Of a stretch of DNA of 35,896 nt, positions 1-8,923 are shown piece after piece (positions within the stretch are counted from its first letter, which is position 1; every line of letters begins with the position of its first letter). The translations under genes and the position numbers were made by a program. The stretch spans positions 1-35,896 of the forward strand of contig DAIDJU010000151.1 in NCBI GenBank assembly GCA_027451225.1, read 5' to 3'. Under the pieces are notes generated by a model. It saw nothing but the letters and a program-made list of their open reading frames with translations. It was not told the DNA's origin and searched no databases. Origin of the DNA: Acidocella sp. (GTDB lineage Bacteria; Pseudomonadota; Alphaproteobacteria; Acetobacterales; Acetobacteraceae).

Positions 1-2033
1 TTCACGCGCGTCAGCGCCGCGCCCGCCAGCACCACACCTGCCTCCTGCAACAGCGAGATGGCCGCGCGCACCACGCGGCGCGGCGTATGCCCCCAGCGGA
101 CGCATAACAGCGCCGAATCTGCAAACCGCGCCAGCACGCGGCCCTCGGCCAGGGCGAAGGCCGGAGGGGCGTCGATGAGAATGGCGTCGAACTGCTCACG
201 CAGCATGAACAGGGATTGCCGCAGCGCCGGGGAAAGAAACAGCGAGAGCGCGGCCTTGGCCTGGGTTCCCGCGGGCAGGATCTTCAGCGGCGTCAGGTTA
301 TCCTGGCAGATCACCTCATCCAGCCCCGCCAGCCCGGCCAGATGGTCGGTCAGCCCCGGCGCGCCCGCGCAGTTGAATACCGGGTCAAAACTCGGCTGGC
401 GGATATCGCCATCCACGGCCAGCACGCGCAGCCCGGACGCCGCCAGCGAACGCGCCAAGGCGATGGTCAGGGTGGTCTTACCCTCGCCGGGCCGGGCGGC
501 GGTGATGGCGACAATCCGCCCCTCGCCCTCATGCAGCCCAAGCCCTGTGCGCAGCGAGCGCAGCTGCTCGGCATAAAGCGAGAACGGCGCCTGTAAGGCC
601 GCCACCTGGGGAGCCGCGCTCTCGGGCAGAAGGGCGAAGCAGGAGAGGCCGAATTGCGCGCGGATATCCACGCCCGAGCGCAGTGAGGTATCCAGCGCAT
701 CGCGCAAGCTTGCCAGCAGCACGCCAAGGCAAAAGCCCAAGCCCAGCGCCGCGCCCATGATCAGCCCCCGATGCGGCGCGCTGGGGCTGGTGGGTATGGC
801 GGCGGTGGAGAGGATGCGCGCATCCGGCTTGGTGAGCGACGCATCCTGCGCCAACTGCCCGGCCTGCTGCGTCATGGCGCGCAGCATGTCCTGCCCGGCG
901 GCGGCGCGCTGCTCCAGGGCGCGGATCGGCCCGGATTCCGCGTCCTCCGCCTGGCTTTGCGCACGTGCCGCCGCCAGGGCCGATTGCAGCGTGGCGATCT
1001 GCGCCTTGTCGGCCGCCATTTGGGCACGGGCGGCGTCCAACTCGCGCCCGGTCTCCGCGCCGATCTCGGCGGTGATGGCGGCAAGCTGCTGCCGGGCGGC
1101 GATGAGGTCCGGGTAATCCGGCCCATATTGCGCCGAAAGCGATCTCACCTGCGCGGTGAGATCCGCCTGCTCCTTACGCAACGGCAGCAAATTGGGCGCG
1201 ATGGCGGCGCTGGCAGCCGCCGCATCGCCCCCGCTGGCGGCGTTCAGCCGGGCCTGGGACATGGCGAGATCCGCCTGCGCCTCAACCAGCGAGGCCGCGA
1301 GGCGGCTTGCCGTCTCGGTGGTGAGCGTGGATTGCGCCCCCTGCACCACCCCGGCGGAAGCCCGCGCCTGGGCAAGCTGCGTCTCGGTCGTGTCGAGCTG
1401 CGCCTCCACGTCGGCGGCATGTTTCTCCAGCCAGTCCTGCACATCGCTCAACGCGGCGAAAGAGACATCCCGCTCATGGTCGAGATAGATCTGCATGGCG
1501 AGATTGGCGGCATCGGCCGCCAACTCAGGCGAGGTGCTGGTGAAGGAGACGCTGAGCACGCGCGAGCCGGGCAGCACCTGCACATCCATGGCGCGACGGA
1601 CCGTCTCGGCCAGTTCGTCCGCCGTGGGGAGCTTGGGGGCTGGCAACAGCGAGAGCGGAAAATGCCGTGGCGCGATGGCCGGGTTGAACACGGGCGAAGT
1701 TGCAAGATTGAGCCGCGTGGCGATCTGCCCCGCCGCGGGCAGGCTGGCGATCACTTCGGTCTGGCTCGCCACCACCGCGCCCTCATCCATCAACCCAGGC
1801 GCCGGCTCCCCCGCCTGCCCTGGTAGCGCGCCGTTTTCAGGGGCGTACAGCACAATTCCCGTGGCAGTGTAGGTGGAGGGCGTGCGCAGCACCCCGATCA
1901 GCGCCAGCCCCGGCACCAGCACGGTGCTGGCCAGAACGATCCGCCACCGCCGCCGCAGGCTGAGCAGCTGTTCGGCAAGACCTGGCGTGACATGTGGCGG
2001 GGCAGACATAACGCTGGGCAGGGTCAGGCTCAT
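1..2033 (-). CDS. Wzc/GumC-like polysaccharide co-polymerase with tyrosine-kinase-type ATPase domain (partial, C-terminus outside window)
   Basis: About 677 residues are visible; the gene runs off the left edge. A transmembrane helix lies at about residues 28-48, followed by a Wzz-type periplasmic domain, a long Ala/Gln-rich coiled-coil region (about 195-400), and a second membrane segment preceded by a proline motif (PTSPSAPHRG) typical of GNVR/Wzz C-termini. The cytoplasmic part has a BY-kinase-like P-loop: Walker A PGEGKTT near residue 512, Walker A' AVDGDIRQP, and Walker B AILIDAPP near residue 619. Proteins of this family control chain length and export of capsule or exopolysaccharide in the inner membrane. 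The C-terminal tyrosine cluster that would confirm autokinase activity is not in the window. The start at 2033 has no clear ribosome binding site; an in-frame ATG at 2009 is an alternative. An exopolysaccharide locus probably continues to the left. Confidence 0.85.
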   Translation of the reverse strand, partial: MSLTLPSVMSAPPHVTPGLAEQLLSLRRRWRIVLASTVLVPGLALIGVLRTPSTYTATGIVLYAPENGALPGQAGEPAPGLMDEGAVVASQTEVIASLPAAGQIATRLNLATSPVFNPAIAPRHFPLSLLPAPKLPTADELAETVRRAMDVQVLPGSRVLSVSFTSTSPELAADAANLAMQIYLDHERDVSFAALSDVQDWLEKHAADVEAQLDTTETQLAQARASAGVVQGAQSTLTTETASRLAASLVEAQADLAMSQARLNAASGGDAAAASAAIAPNLLPLRKEQADLTAQVRSLSAQYGPDYPDLIAARQQLAAITAEIGAETGRELDAARAQMAADKAQIATLQSALAAARAQSQAEDAESGPIRALEQRAAAGQDMLRAMTQQAGQLAQDASLTKPDARILSTAAIPTSPSAPHRGLIMGAALGLGFCLGVLLASLRDALDTSLRSGVDIRAQFGLSCFALLPESAAPQVAALQAPFSLYAEQLRSLRTGLGLHEGEGRIVAITAARPGEGKTTLTIALARSLAASGLRVLAVDGDIRQPSFDPVFNCAGAPGLTDHLAGLAGLDEVICQDNLTPLKILPAGTQAKAALSLFLSPALRQSLFMLREQFDAILIDAPPAFALAEGRVLARFADSALLCVRWGHTPRRVVRAAISLLQEAGVVLAGAALTRV

Positions 2034-2070
2034 GCCCGTGAGGTTAGCGAATTGTTAACAGCAAGACAAT

Positions 2071-4074
2071 TTATGGTTGTGGATAAAGCTCAACCCAGGG
2101 GCGTTCCCCCTGAACTTCACGATCCGTGCGCAGCACCACTTTCCCCCCGTTAACCCAAGCCGCCGTAGCGCCATTGTGATACACGAACATCCTGTCGATC
2201 ATCGGCACGCCGGCACAGCCCGTTAGCGGCACGGGCGAAACGATCATCGCCGCGCCGGCACAGGCGGAAGGCGGCGCGGTGGCGAACAGCACCTCCCCCG
2301 CCCGGCAGGCCGTGGCAATGCACTGCGCCGGGGCCAGCGGCGTTTCGCCCCAAACGGATGCCCATTGCTCCAGCACGAAGCGATCCGGCTTGCGCTGGGT
2401 CGCCAGAAACACGCTGGGGCCGGAGCGCAGAGCGATGAGCCGTGCATCGGGCGAGACCAGCACATCGGGCGGGCGGGCCATGAGCGCCACCACCATGCCC
2501 AGGGCCATCACCGGCAGCCCGGCCAGCCGCGCCGCCGAGCGCCAGATGCACAGCCAGACCAGCCCCGCCGCGATCAGCAGAATCGAGGCCGACGGCATGG
2601 GATGGATACGCATCAGGGCATCGGGCCATTGTGCGATATGCGCCGTGATCCAGACAATTACCCCGATGCCCCAGCCCATCGGCGCCAGTGCCAGCGCCGC
2701 CGCGTGCAGTGGCATCAGGGCCAGGGCGAGCAGACCGAGCGGCATGATCCAGAACGCGGTGAGCGGCACGGCCAGGATATTGGCTGGAATCCAGTAAGGT
2801 TGGATCTGCTGAAACTGATACGCCGCGAACGGCATGGACGCGCCACCCGCCAGCAGGCTGGTATAGGCAAGGCCGATGACGTGCATGCCCACATTGCCCA
2901 GCCGCGAGGAGCTGGCATGAAAGCGCGTGAAGAAATGCTGCACGGCGGCATAGCCCGAGATGAGCGCCAGCACGGCGGAAAAGCTCATCTGGAAACTGGT
3001 GCCCAGCACCGTCTCGGGTGATGCGAGCATCAGCACCGTGGCCGCCAGCGCCAGCCCGCGCAGAGAAACCGCCCGCCGCCCCACGAACACGCCCAGCGTG
3101 GCAAGGCTGGCCATGGCCAGGCTGCGGATAATCGGCAGATGCGCCCCCGTGAGCGCCGCGTACCCCGCCCCCGCCAGCAGGGCGAAAGCGGCGGCCAGGG
3201 GTTTAGTTGGCCAGCGCAGGGCCATGCGCTCGCTACGCGTAAGCAGATAGCGCGACGCGGCAAAAGCCAGCCCCATGATGATGCCGACATGCAGCCCCGC
3301 CACGGCGAGGATATGAGCCAGCCCGGCCTCGATGAAATTCTGCCGCTCCTGCGGCGGGATCACTTGCTCATCGCCCGTGAGCAGCGTCACCGCGACCGAA
3401 CCCGTCTCCACCGGCAGCACCGCCATGATGGTGGAGGCAATATCAGCGCGCAGATTTTGCAGCGCGTCGGCCAGATGATCGGGCGGCGCGGTGTTGAGCA
3501 CGGCCAGATGGTTGAGCGCGAAACCATAGGCGTTGAGGCCGGAGAAAAAATCGTCGCGCCCCTGGTCCCACCCGCCCGGATAGGCCGGGCGATCCGGCCC
3601 GAACAGCATGGCGTAGCACTGCACAATATCGCCCGCCCGCAAGGGGGCTGGGTCGTCCGCGCGCAGCTTGATCCGCACCAGGCGCGGGAGCGGCGTTGCG
3701 CCATCCAGGCTAGGGGCGGCGAGCGTGACGCGCTTGCCATTGGGCAGCAGCTCGAGGCGCGCGATCTGCCCCGAGAGTTTGACGACGCCCGTGGGGATGA
3801 AGGCTAGCGGCGGCTCATGCGCGGTACGCCATTCGGCGCGGGCAAAGCCAAGCGAGGCCGCGAGCGCCAGCGCCGCCACAAAACGCCAATAGAGATGCCC
3901 CCAGCCCAGCCCTAGCGCCGCGGCACTCAGCCCCAACGCCACCAGCCCCAGCCATAAGGGCGGCTCCACCGGCAGGGCGAAATAGGCCAGGATCGCAGCG
4001 CCCATCGCCACCGGCAGCAGCAGCATGAAGCGGCCATGCTCGGCCTCCACCCAGCGTGCAAAAGCGTCGAACAA
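2071..4074 (-). CDS. comEC: ComEC/Rec2-family competence membrane protein
   Basis: This polytopic inner-membrane protein (about 667 residues) belongs to the ComEC/Rec2 family, which forms the channel for single-stranded DNA uptake in transformation. An N-terminal hydrophobic segment is followed by a DUF4131/OB-like region. The competence core contains the segment GLAHILAVAGLHVGI, the most diagnostic stretch, and many transmembrane helices follow. The C-terminal soluble part (about the last 130 residues) has no HxHxDH metallo-beta-lactamase signature, so it is the short or degenerate form. The start is uncertain: the frame is open up to a TTG at 4137, but TTG at 4074 has GGAGA at 4081-4085 with 6-nt spacing, and the protein then begins directly before the WVEAEHGRF segment. 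I chose 4074. The gene is divergent from gltX. Whether it supports natural transformation here cannot be seen. Confidence 0.85.
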   Translation of the reverse strand: MFDAFARWVEAEHGRFMLLLPVAMGAAILAYFALPVEPPLWLGLVALGLSAAALGLGWGHLYWRFVAALALAASLGFARAEWRTAHEPPLAFIPTGVVKLSGQIARLELLPNGKRVTLAAPSLDGATPLPRLVRIKLRADDPAPLRAGDIVQCYAMLFGPDRPAYPGGWDQGRDDFFSGLNAYGFALNHLAVLNTAPPDHLADALQNLRADIASTIMAVLPVETGSVAVTLLTGDEQVIPPQERQNFIEAGLAHILAVAGLHVGIIMGLAFAASRYLLTRSERMALRWPTKPLAAAFALLAGAGYAALTGAHLPIIRSLAMASLATLGVFVGRRAVSLRGLALAATVLMLASPETVLGTSFQMSFSAVLALISGYAAVQHFFTRFHASSSRLGNVGMHVIGLAYTSLLAGGASMPFAAYQFQQIQPYWIPANILAVPLTAFWIMPLGLLALALMPLHAAALALAPMGWGIGVIVWITAHIAQWPDALMRIHPMPSASILLIAAGLVWLCIWRSAARLAGLPVMALGMVVALMARPPDVLVSPDARLIALRSGPSVFLATQRKPDRFVLEQWASVWGETPLAPAQCIATACRAGEVLFATAPPSACAGAAMIVSPVPLTGCAGVPMIDRMFVYHNGATAAWVNGGKVVLRTDREVQGERPWVELYPQP

Positions 4075-4154
4075 CGACAATCTCCGGTTGCGCGCCGTTG
4101 TTAACCATTTTGCCCGCGCTGGCACAATGCGGCGCAAACGGGTAGAGCGGAGCC

Positions 4155-5549
4155 ATGACGATCCGTACCCGTTTTGCCCCTTCCCCCACCGGGCTGCTGC
4201 ATATCGGCGGCGCCCGCACCGCGCTCTTCAACTATCTCTTCGCCCGGCACCATGGCGGCGAGTTCGTGCTCCGTATCGAGGACACGGACCGCGCCCGCTC
4301 CACCCAGGAAGCCGTACAGGTGATCCTGGACGGTCTGGACTGGCTCGGCCTGGAATCGGATGCCCCGCCCGTCTACCAAACCACCCGCGAGGCCCGGCAT
4401 GTGGAAGTGGCGATGCAACTGCTGGAGCAGGGCAAGGCCTATAAATGCTACTGCACGCCCGAGGAGCTGACCGCGATGCGCGAGCAGGCGCTCGCCGAGA
4501 AGCGCGCCCCGCGCTACGACGGCCGCTGGCGCGACCGCGATCCCGCCGAGGCCCTCGAGGGCGTGCGCCCGGCCATCCGCCTGAAGGCCCCGCGCGAAGG
4601 CGAAGTGGTGCTGCAAGACCTCGTGCAGGGCGAGGTGCGCGTGAAGAACGCCGAGATGGATGACATGATCATCCTGCGCTCGGACGGCACGCCCACCTAT
4701 CTCCACGCCGTGGTGGTGGACGACCACGACATGGCCATCACCCATGTCATCCGTGGCGACGACCACCTGACCAACACCTTCCGCCAGATCCAGATCTACG
4801 ACGCCATGGGCTGGGACAAGCCCGCCTTCGCGCATATTCCGCTGATCCACGGGGCGGATGGCGCCAAACTCTCCAAGCGCCATGGCGCGGTGAGCATTCT
4901 GGAATTCCGCGAACAGGGCTTCCTGCCCGAGGCGCTGTGCAACTACCTGCTGCGCCTGGGCTGGGGCCATGGCGATGCCGAGTTCCTCAGCCGCGAGGAG
5001 CAGATCCAGCTCTTCACGCTGGAAGGCGTGGGCCGCGCCGCCAGCCGCATGGACTACGCCAAGCTGACCCACCTGAACGGCATGTGGCTGCGCCAAGCCG
5101 ACGATGCCCGCCTGCGTGCAGAAGTGGTGGAGCGCCTGGTGAAATCCGGCCTGACCGTGGATGCCGCCGCCATGGAGCGTCTGCTCGCCCTGATGCCGGG
5201 GCTGAAGGAGCGGGCCAAGACGCTGGAGGATCTGACCGCCTCCGCCGCCTTCCTGGCCCGCGAAGTGCCCCTGCCCTTCGAGCCCAAGGCCGAAGCGCTG
5301 CTGACGCTGGAAGCCCGCGAGTTGCTCTCGCGCCTCGCCCCGGTGCTGCGCGACACGGCGTTCGAGCCCGCTGCCATCGACACCGCTCTGCGCGCCTTTG
5401 CCGAGGCCGAAGGCCGCAAGCTCGGGCAGGTGGCCCAGCCGCTGCGCGCGGCGCTGACCGGCAGCACGATGAGCCCGGGGATCGACGCCACGCTGATCGC
5501 GCTCGGCAAGGATGAGAGCCTGAAGCGGATCGGCGCCGTTACCGCCTGA
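4155..5549 (+). CDS. gltX: Glutamyl-tRNA synthetase (class I)
   Basis: This cytoplasmic enzyme charges tRNA with glutamate, using ATP. The 464-residue length is normal for a bacterial GluRS. The class I signature HIGG lies in [18 protein letters not shown] at residues 8-25, and the KMSKS-type loop is KLSKR at about residue 239, followed by the usual HGAVS. The N-terminal Rossmann fold and the helical anticodon-binding C-terminus are both present. The ATG has a GGAG just upstream. Alphaproteobacteria often carry two GltX paralogues, one of which may charge tRNA-Gln for the amidotransferase route; the sequence does not tell which one this is. It is the only protein gene on the plus strand and ends at a strong bidirectional terminator. 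Confidence 0.97.
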   Translation: MTIRTRFAPSPTGLLHIGGARTALFNYLFARHHGGEFVLRIEDTDRARSTQEAVQVILDGLDWLGLESDAPPVYQTTREARHVEVAMQLLEQGKAYKCYCTPEELTAMREQALAEKRAPRYDGRWRDRDPAEALEGVRPAIRLKAPREGEVVLQDLVQGEVRVKNAEMDDMIILRSDGTPTYLHAVVVDDHDMAITHVIRGDDHLTNTFRQIQIYDAMGWDKPAFAHIPLIHGADGAKLSKRHGAVSILEFREQGFLPEALCNYLLRLGWGHGDAEFLSREEQIQLFTLEGVGRAASRMDYAKLTHLNGMWLRQADDARLRAEVVERLVKSGLTVDAAAMERLLALMPGLKERAKTLEDLTASAAFLAREVPLPFEPKAEALLTLEARELLSRLAPVLRDTAFEPAAIDTALRAFAEAEGRKLGQVAQPLRAALTGSTMSPGIDATLIALGKDESLKRIGAVTA

Positions 5550-5563
5550 ACCGCTCTTGGCCC

Positions 5564-5600
5564 AACAAAAAACCGCCCGTTTTCACGGGCGGTTTTTTTA
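5564..5600. terminator. Bidirectional rho-independent terminator between gltX and the tadD-like gene
   Basis: A hairpin with arms AAACCGCCCGT (5570-5580) and ACGGGCGGTTT (5585-5595) has a TTTC loop. A run of T follows on the plus strand (5593-5599) and a run of A precedes it (5567-5572), which gives a T-run for minus-strand transcripts. It should stop gltX transcription on plus and the tad operon on minus, whose last stop codon is at 5611. Confidence 0.85.
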
Positions 5601-5610
5601 TGCGCTGGTT

Positions 5611-6981
5611 TTAGAAGTTAGCGACGGTACAGGCGTTGCCCACGGCGGAGAGTTCGGCGCAGAATTTCGCGGCGTCCACCTTGGTATCAAAGCCGGTAAC
5701 GCGCAGGCGGTAATAGGTTTTGCCATGCACGACCGCCTGGCTGATTTCCGGTGATTTGCCGTTGAATAATGCCGGTTCGGCGTTGGCCATCTTGTGCCAT
5801 TCACGCTGCGCGGCACCTTGCGAGTTAAGCGAGGCGATCTGCACGGCTGCATTGCCGCCGCCAGTGGCGGGCACGGAAGCCGGGGCCGGTGTGGGCACGC
5901 TGACCGGAGCAGCAGAAGCGGTTTGAGCCCCACCAGTGGAAGAGGACACCGCACCCGGAATTGGCGACGGACCAACATAGGCGGCATTTGCATTCGCCTG
6001 CGTTGTTTTAGCCGGCGCTACGGCGGGTACAGGCGCCGGGTCGGCGCTCGCGGCCGGGGTAAGAGGCGTCGGCGCCGTGCTAACCGGCGCTGCCTGGGTG
6101 ATCGGCGCCACGGCGACCGGTGCTGTCTGCACCTGAGAGACGGTCGGGGCGGGCGGCGGCGGGGGCGGCGGATTCTGGATGGAATCGGCGATCAGCGATG
6201 AAAACCCTTCCAGCGCCTGGTTTATCTGATCCGGTGTCAGATCCACGGAAAGCACTTGCCGCGCCTCGTCGTTACGCCCGACGGCAACAAGAGCCGCTGC
6301 GTAATCCTGGCGAATCTTGGGCGTGGCCCCCTGTCCGGTGGCCAACGGCCCGAGATACTGCAACGCCTCCGCGCCATGCCCCGACAGCGCCAGCGACAGG
6401 CCAAGATTAACTTCCGCCGCGGTAAGCCCAGGATTATTCTGCAAAGCCTGCTGGTACGGATCGACCGCGCCGGCAAAATTGCCCTGCAGGTCTCGCGCGA
6501 TGCCCAGATCGTTATAGGCATTGGCATTGCCCGGATCATCCTGCACCGCTGCCATAAAGGCCTGCTCGGCGGCACGCGGATCGGTCTTCAGCAGGCAGCG
6601 TCCCAGCCCGACTTCGGCAATGGCAGAGTGCGCATCCGCCTTCAGCGCCCGTTGGAAGGAGGCCATAGCCGCAGGGCAGCGCTCCAGCGCGTAATAGGCA
6701 TCGCCCTCATGCACCAGGGCATTCACATTATTGGGATCGTTGGCCAAAATGGATTGCGACACCGAAAGCGCCATGTTTGGATTGCCGCCAGCGATCGCCG
6801 CATCGGCGACGTTCAGTGTGTCAGGGCCGATCTTACCATCCGGGGCAGACGTATCGGCCTGCTGGCCCCGGTTATGGGCGCAGGCAGAGAGCGACAAAAT
6901 CGCCGCCAGTGACACCATGGCCAGGCTAGTCTTGTTGCGCGGGCGGAAAACAGCAGCTTCGGCCAAGTGCATTTTGCTCAT
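5611..6981 (-). CDS. TadD-like TPR lipoprotein with C-terminal SPOR domain
   Basis: The 456-residue protein has a basic N-terminus, a hydrophobic segment and a lipobox LSAC with Cys34, so it should be a periplasmic lipoprotein. Residues about 45-260 are TPR repeats of the TadD type, with repeated pairs such as NPNNVNALVHEGDAYYALER and NANAYNDLGIARDLQGNF. A Pro/Ala/Thr-rich linker follows (about 270-385), with a run of seven prolines. The last 75 residues form a SPOR-like domain, running from VQIASLNS through YYRLRVTGF to the C-terminal ACTVANF. TadD is known as the outer-membrane lipoprotein that helps the secretin in Tad pilus assembly. SPOR domains bind denuded peptidoglycan at division sites. 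The gene is the last of the tad operon, 9 nt after tadC. The fusion suggests a link between pilus placement and the cell wall, which is inference. Confidence 0.8.
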   Translation of the reverse strand: MSKMHLAEAAVFRPRNKTSLAMVSLAAILSLSACAHNRGQQADTSAPDGKIGPDTLNVADAAIAGGNPNMALSVSQSILANDPNNVNALVHEGDAYYALERCPAAMASFQRALKADAHSAIAEVGLGRCLLKTDPRAAEQAFMAAVQDDPGNANAYNDLGIARDLQGNFAGAVDPYQQALQNNPGLTAAEVNLGLSLALSGHGAEALQYLGPLATGQGATPKIRQDYAAALVAVGRNDEARQVLSVDLTPDQINQALEGFSSLIADSIQNPPPPPPPAPTVSQVQTAPVAVAPITQAAPVSTAPTPLTPAASADPAPVPAVAPAKTTQANANAAYVGPSPIPGAVSSSTGGAQTASAAPVSVPTPAPASVPATGGGNAAVQIASLNSQGAAQREWHKMANAEPALFNGKSPEISQAVVHGKTYYRLRVTGFDTKVDAAKFCAELSAVGNACTVANF

Positions 6982-6990
6982 GTAACCTTC

Positions 6991-7944
6991 TTAATGTCCG
7001 TGCAGTGTTGCCATGACGTTGATGATGGCCGGCCCTGCGACGATGAGAAACACGCAGGGCAGGATAAACAGGATCATCGGCATGGTCATTAGCGTGGGCA
7101 GGCGGCCTGCGCGTTCCTCGAATTGGACCAGCGCCTCGGCGCGCAGCTCGGCGGAGAGCGTGCGCAATGCCTGGGTCAGCGGCGTACCGTATTGCAGCGA
7201 TTGCGCCAGCGTGGTGGCGAGGCGCTTGAGTGTCTCCAGCCCGGTGCGATCGCCCAGATTATTCATGGCGAGGCGCATATCGGCGCCGATCTGCAACTCG
7301 TGCGACGTTTGCTGCAACTCCTGCGCCAGCGCCGGATTGAGCACGGAAATCTCCTGCGCGACGCGGGCAATGCCCGCTTCCAACGCCAAACCGGCATCGG
7401 CGCAGATGACCAGCATGTCCAGCGCGTCCGGCACGCCGGTGGCCACCTTCGCCAGATGCTTCGTGCGAATGTTTGTGGCGAAGGTCTCGGGCATCAACAT
7501 GCCGCCCACAGCGCCGGCAGCCGTGGCAATGATCAGCCACAAGCCGGAAAGATGCATGGCGTGTTGCGCCACGAGGAAGGTGATGATCGGGCTGAGCAGG
7601 GCCAGGAGGATTTTGGAGCCGATGAACAGGCCAAGCCCCCTGCCCCCTTTGAATCCCACGCCCTCCAGCGTGGCGGTCATCTCCGCCAGCGTCTTGCGTG
7701 AAAGCAAGCCGCTGCGCGCCACGCCCATGCCGAAGGCGGAGATAATCCGCAGCAACAGTGCTCCCGGCGGTTTCACCTCGTCCGGCAGTTCCTGTTCCGT
7801 GCCGTTGGTGACGATATTCAGGCGCCTCTCTAACTTGGCGTTGCGGCCAAGCTCATGCGCCAGCATGAAGCCGACCCCCGCCAGCAGCGCGAAGAACAGC
7901 ACAACAAGCAGCAGCAGGGCAAAGATGGTGTTATTTGAGTACAT
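6991..7944 (-). CDS. tadC: Tad pilus inner-membrane platform protein TadC (GspF/T2SSF domain)
   Basis: This 317-residue integral membrane protein has an N-terminal transmembrane helix (residues 8-28), a T2SSF/GspF domain in the middle (about 100-280, with GVPDALDMLVICADAGLALEAGIARVA) and hydrophobic C-terminal helices. TadC pairs with TadB as the inner-membrane platform on which the ATPase CpaF acts to extrude Flp pilin. Its start overlaps the end of tadB by 14 nt, indicating translational coupling. The two platform proteins are paralogues; the assignment as TadC rests on its being the second of the pair and on its match to the usual order cpaF-tadB-tadC. Confidence 0.92.
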   Translation of the reverse strand: MYSNNTIFALLLLVVLFFALLAGVGFMLAHELGRNAKLERRLNIVTNGTEQELPDEVKPPGALLLRIISAFGMGVARSGLLSRKTLAEMTATLEGVGFKGGRGLGLFIGSKILLALLSPIITFLVAQHAMHLSGLWLIIATAAGAVGGMLMPETFATNIRTKHLAKVATGVPDALDMLVICADAGLALEAGIARVAQEISVLNPALAQELQQTSHELQIGADMRLAMNNLGDRTGLETLKRLATTLAQSLQYGTPLTQALRTLSAELRAEALVQFEERAGRLPTLMTMPMILFILPCVFLIVAGPAIINVMATLHGH

Positions 7945-8923
7945 TGCTGATCATGAACTGAATGATGCCCATGCCAATAGCCATTAGCAGGATGGCCGCG
8001 CCAAGCACCGCCTGCCCGCCAGAGGTGGTAAACAGCAACATGATGTACTGACGCTGCATCACGAAGATCGCCCCGCCCGCCACGAAGGGGAGAACCGAGA
8101 GGATCATCGCGCTGGTCCGGGCCTCGGCGGTCAGGGCATAGCCGCGCGCCTTCAGGCCCACGCGCTTGCGGATCACCTCGGAGAGCGTTTCCAAAGTCTG
8201 CGTAATGCCACCGCCCGAACGTGCTTGCAGGGTGAGCGCCGTTGCGAAGAATTGATACTCCGTCAGCTTCACACGCTCCGCCAGCTCACGCAGAGCGACA
8301 TCGAGCGGAATACCGATGGAGACCTTGTCAGCCAGAATGGAGAACTCGACCTTGGTAGGCTCCATGGAGTCCTTCGCCACGGTACGCAGGGCCTCGGCCA
8401 TGGGAATACCAACGCGCACACAGCGCACGATGGTATTCAGCGCATCCGGGAACTGCTCCACCAGCTTGGCGTTACGCCGGTTGGTGAACCAATTAAAAAC
8501 AAAGCCCGTGAGCATCCACCAGGTAATCGGCGTGCCGGCAAATTTTACGATAATCCATACGGCCTGGTGGTGCCCCAGAGGGTGCGAAGCAATGAACATG
8601 ATAAACCATGTCAGCCCCGCCGTAATGAATGGCACCAGCCACCACTTGATTGGATAGGTCTCGGCCTGCTTCAGGTCGACGCCGATCAAACCCGCGGCCT
8701 TCAGCTTTATCCGCTCGCTTCGTGAGACAGTGCGGACCAGGGAGACGTCGTCCTCTGCCTGGCTGGTCGGCTTGGCCGTGGGGGCCACCGTTTCCTGCAA
8801 ACGCGCCTTGAATTTCTCGGCTCGTTCGTTCTCCTTCACGATCATCATCGCGACGGCGGCGACGGCCGCCAGAAGCACGACGCCGATGCTAAGGAGAAGT
8901 ATAAGAGCGCCCGACGATGTCAT
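7931..8923 (-). CDS. tadB: Tad pilus inner-membrane platform protein TadB (GspF/T2SSF domain)
   Basis: The 330-residue protein has an N-terminal transmembrane helix (residues 7-28), two further helices around 95-150 and a T2SSF domain with FPDALNTIVRCVRVGIPMAEAL and the conserved RSGGGITQTLETLSEVIRKR region. Helices follow at the C-terminus. It forms the inner-membrane assembly platform with TadC. The start codon overlaps the cpaF stop (ATGA), and the end overlaps tadC. Confidence 0.92.
   Translation of the reverse strand: MTSSGALILLLSIGVVLLAAVAAVAMMIVKENERAEKFKARLQETVAPTAKPTSQAEDDVSLVRTVSRSERIKLKAAGLIGVDLKQAETYPIKWWLVPFITAGLTWFIMFIASHPLGHHQAVWIIVKFAGTPITWWMLTGFVFNWFTNRRNAKLVEQFPDALNTIVRCVRVGIPMAEALRTVAKDSMEPTKVEFSILADKVSIGIPLDVALRELAERVKLTEYQFFATALTLQARSGGGITQTLETLSEVIRKRVGLKARGYALTAEARTSAMILSVLPFVAGGAIFVMQRQYIMLLFTTSGGQAVLGAAILLMAIGMGIIQFMISNVLK

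Noticed and set aside
4101-5096. 331-codon minus-strand frame opposite gltX
   Set aside because: His/Val/Ala-rich antisense shadow of a GC-rich gene; no domain and no ribosome binding context.
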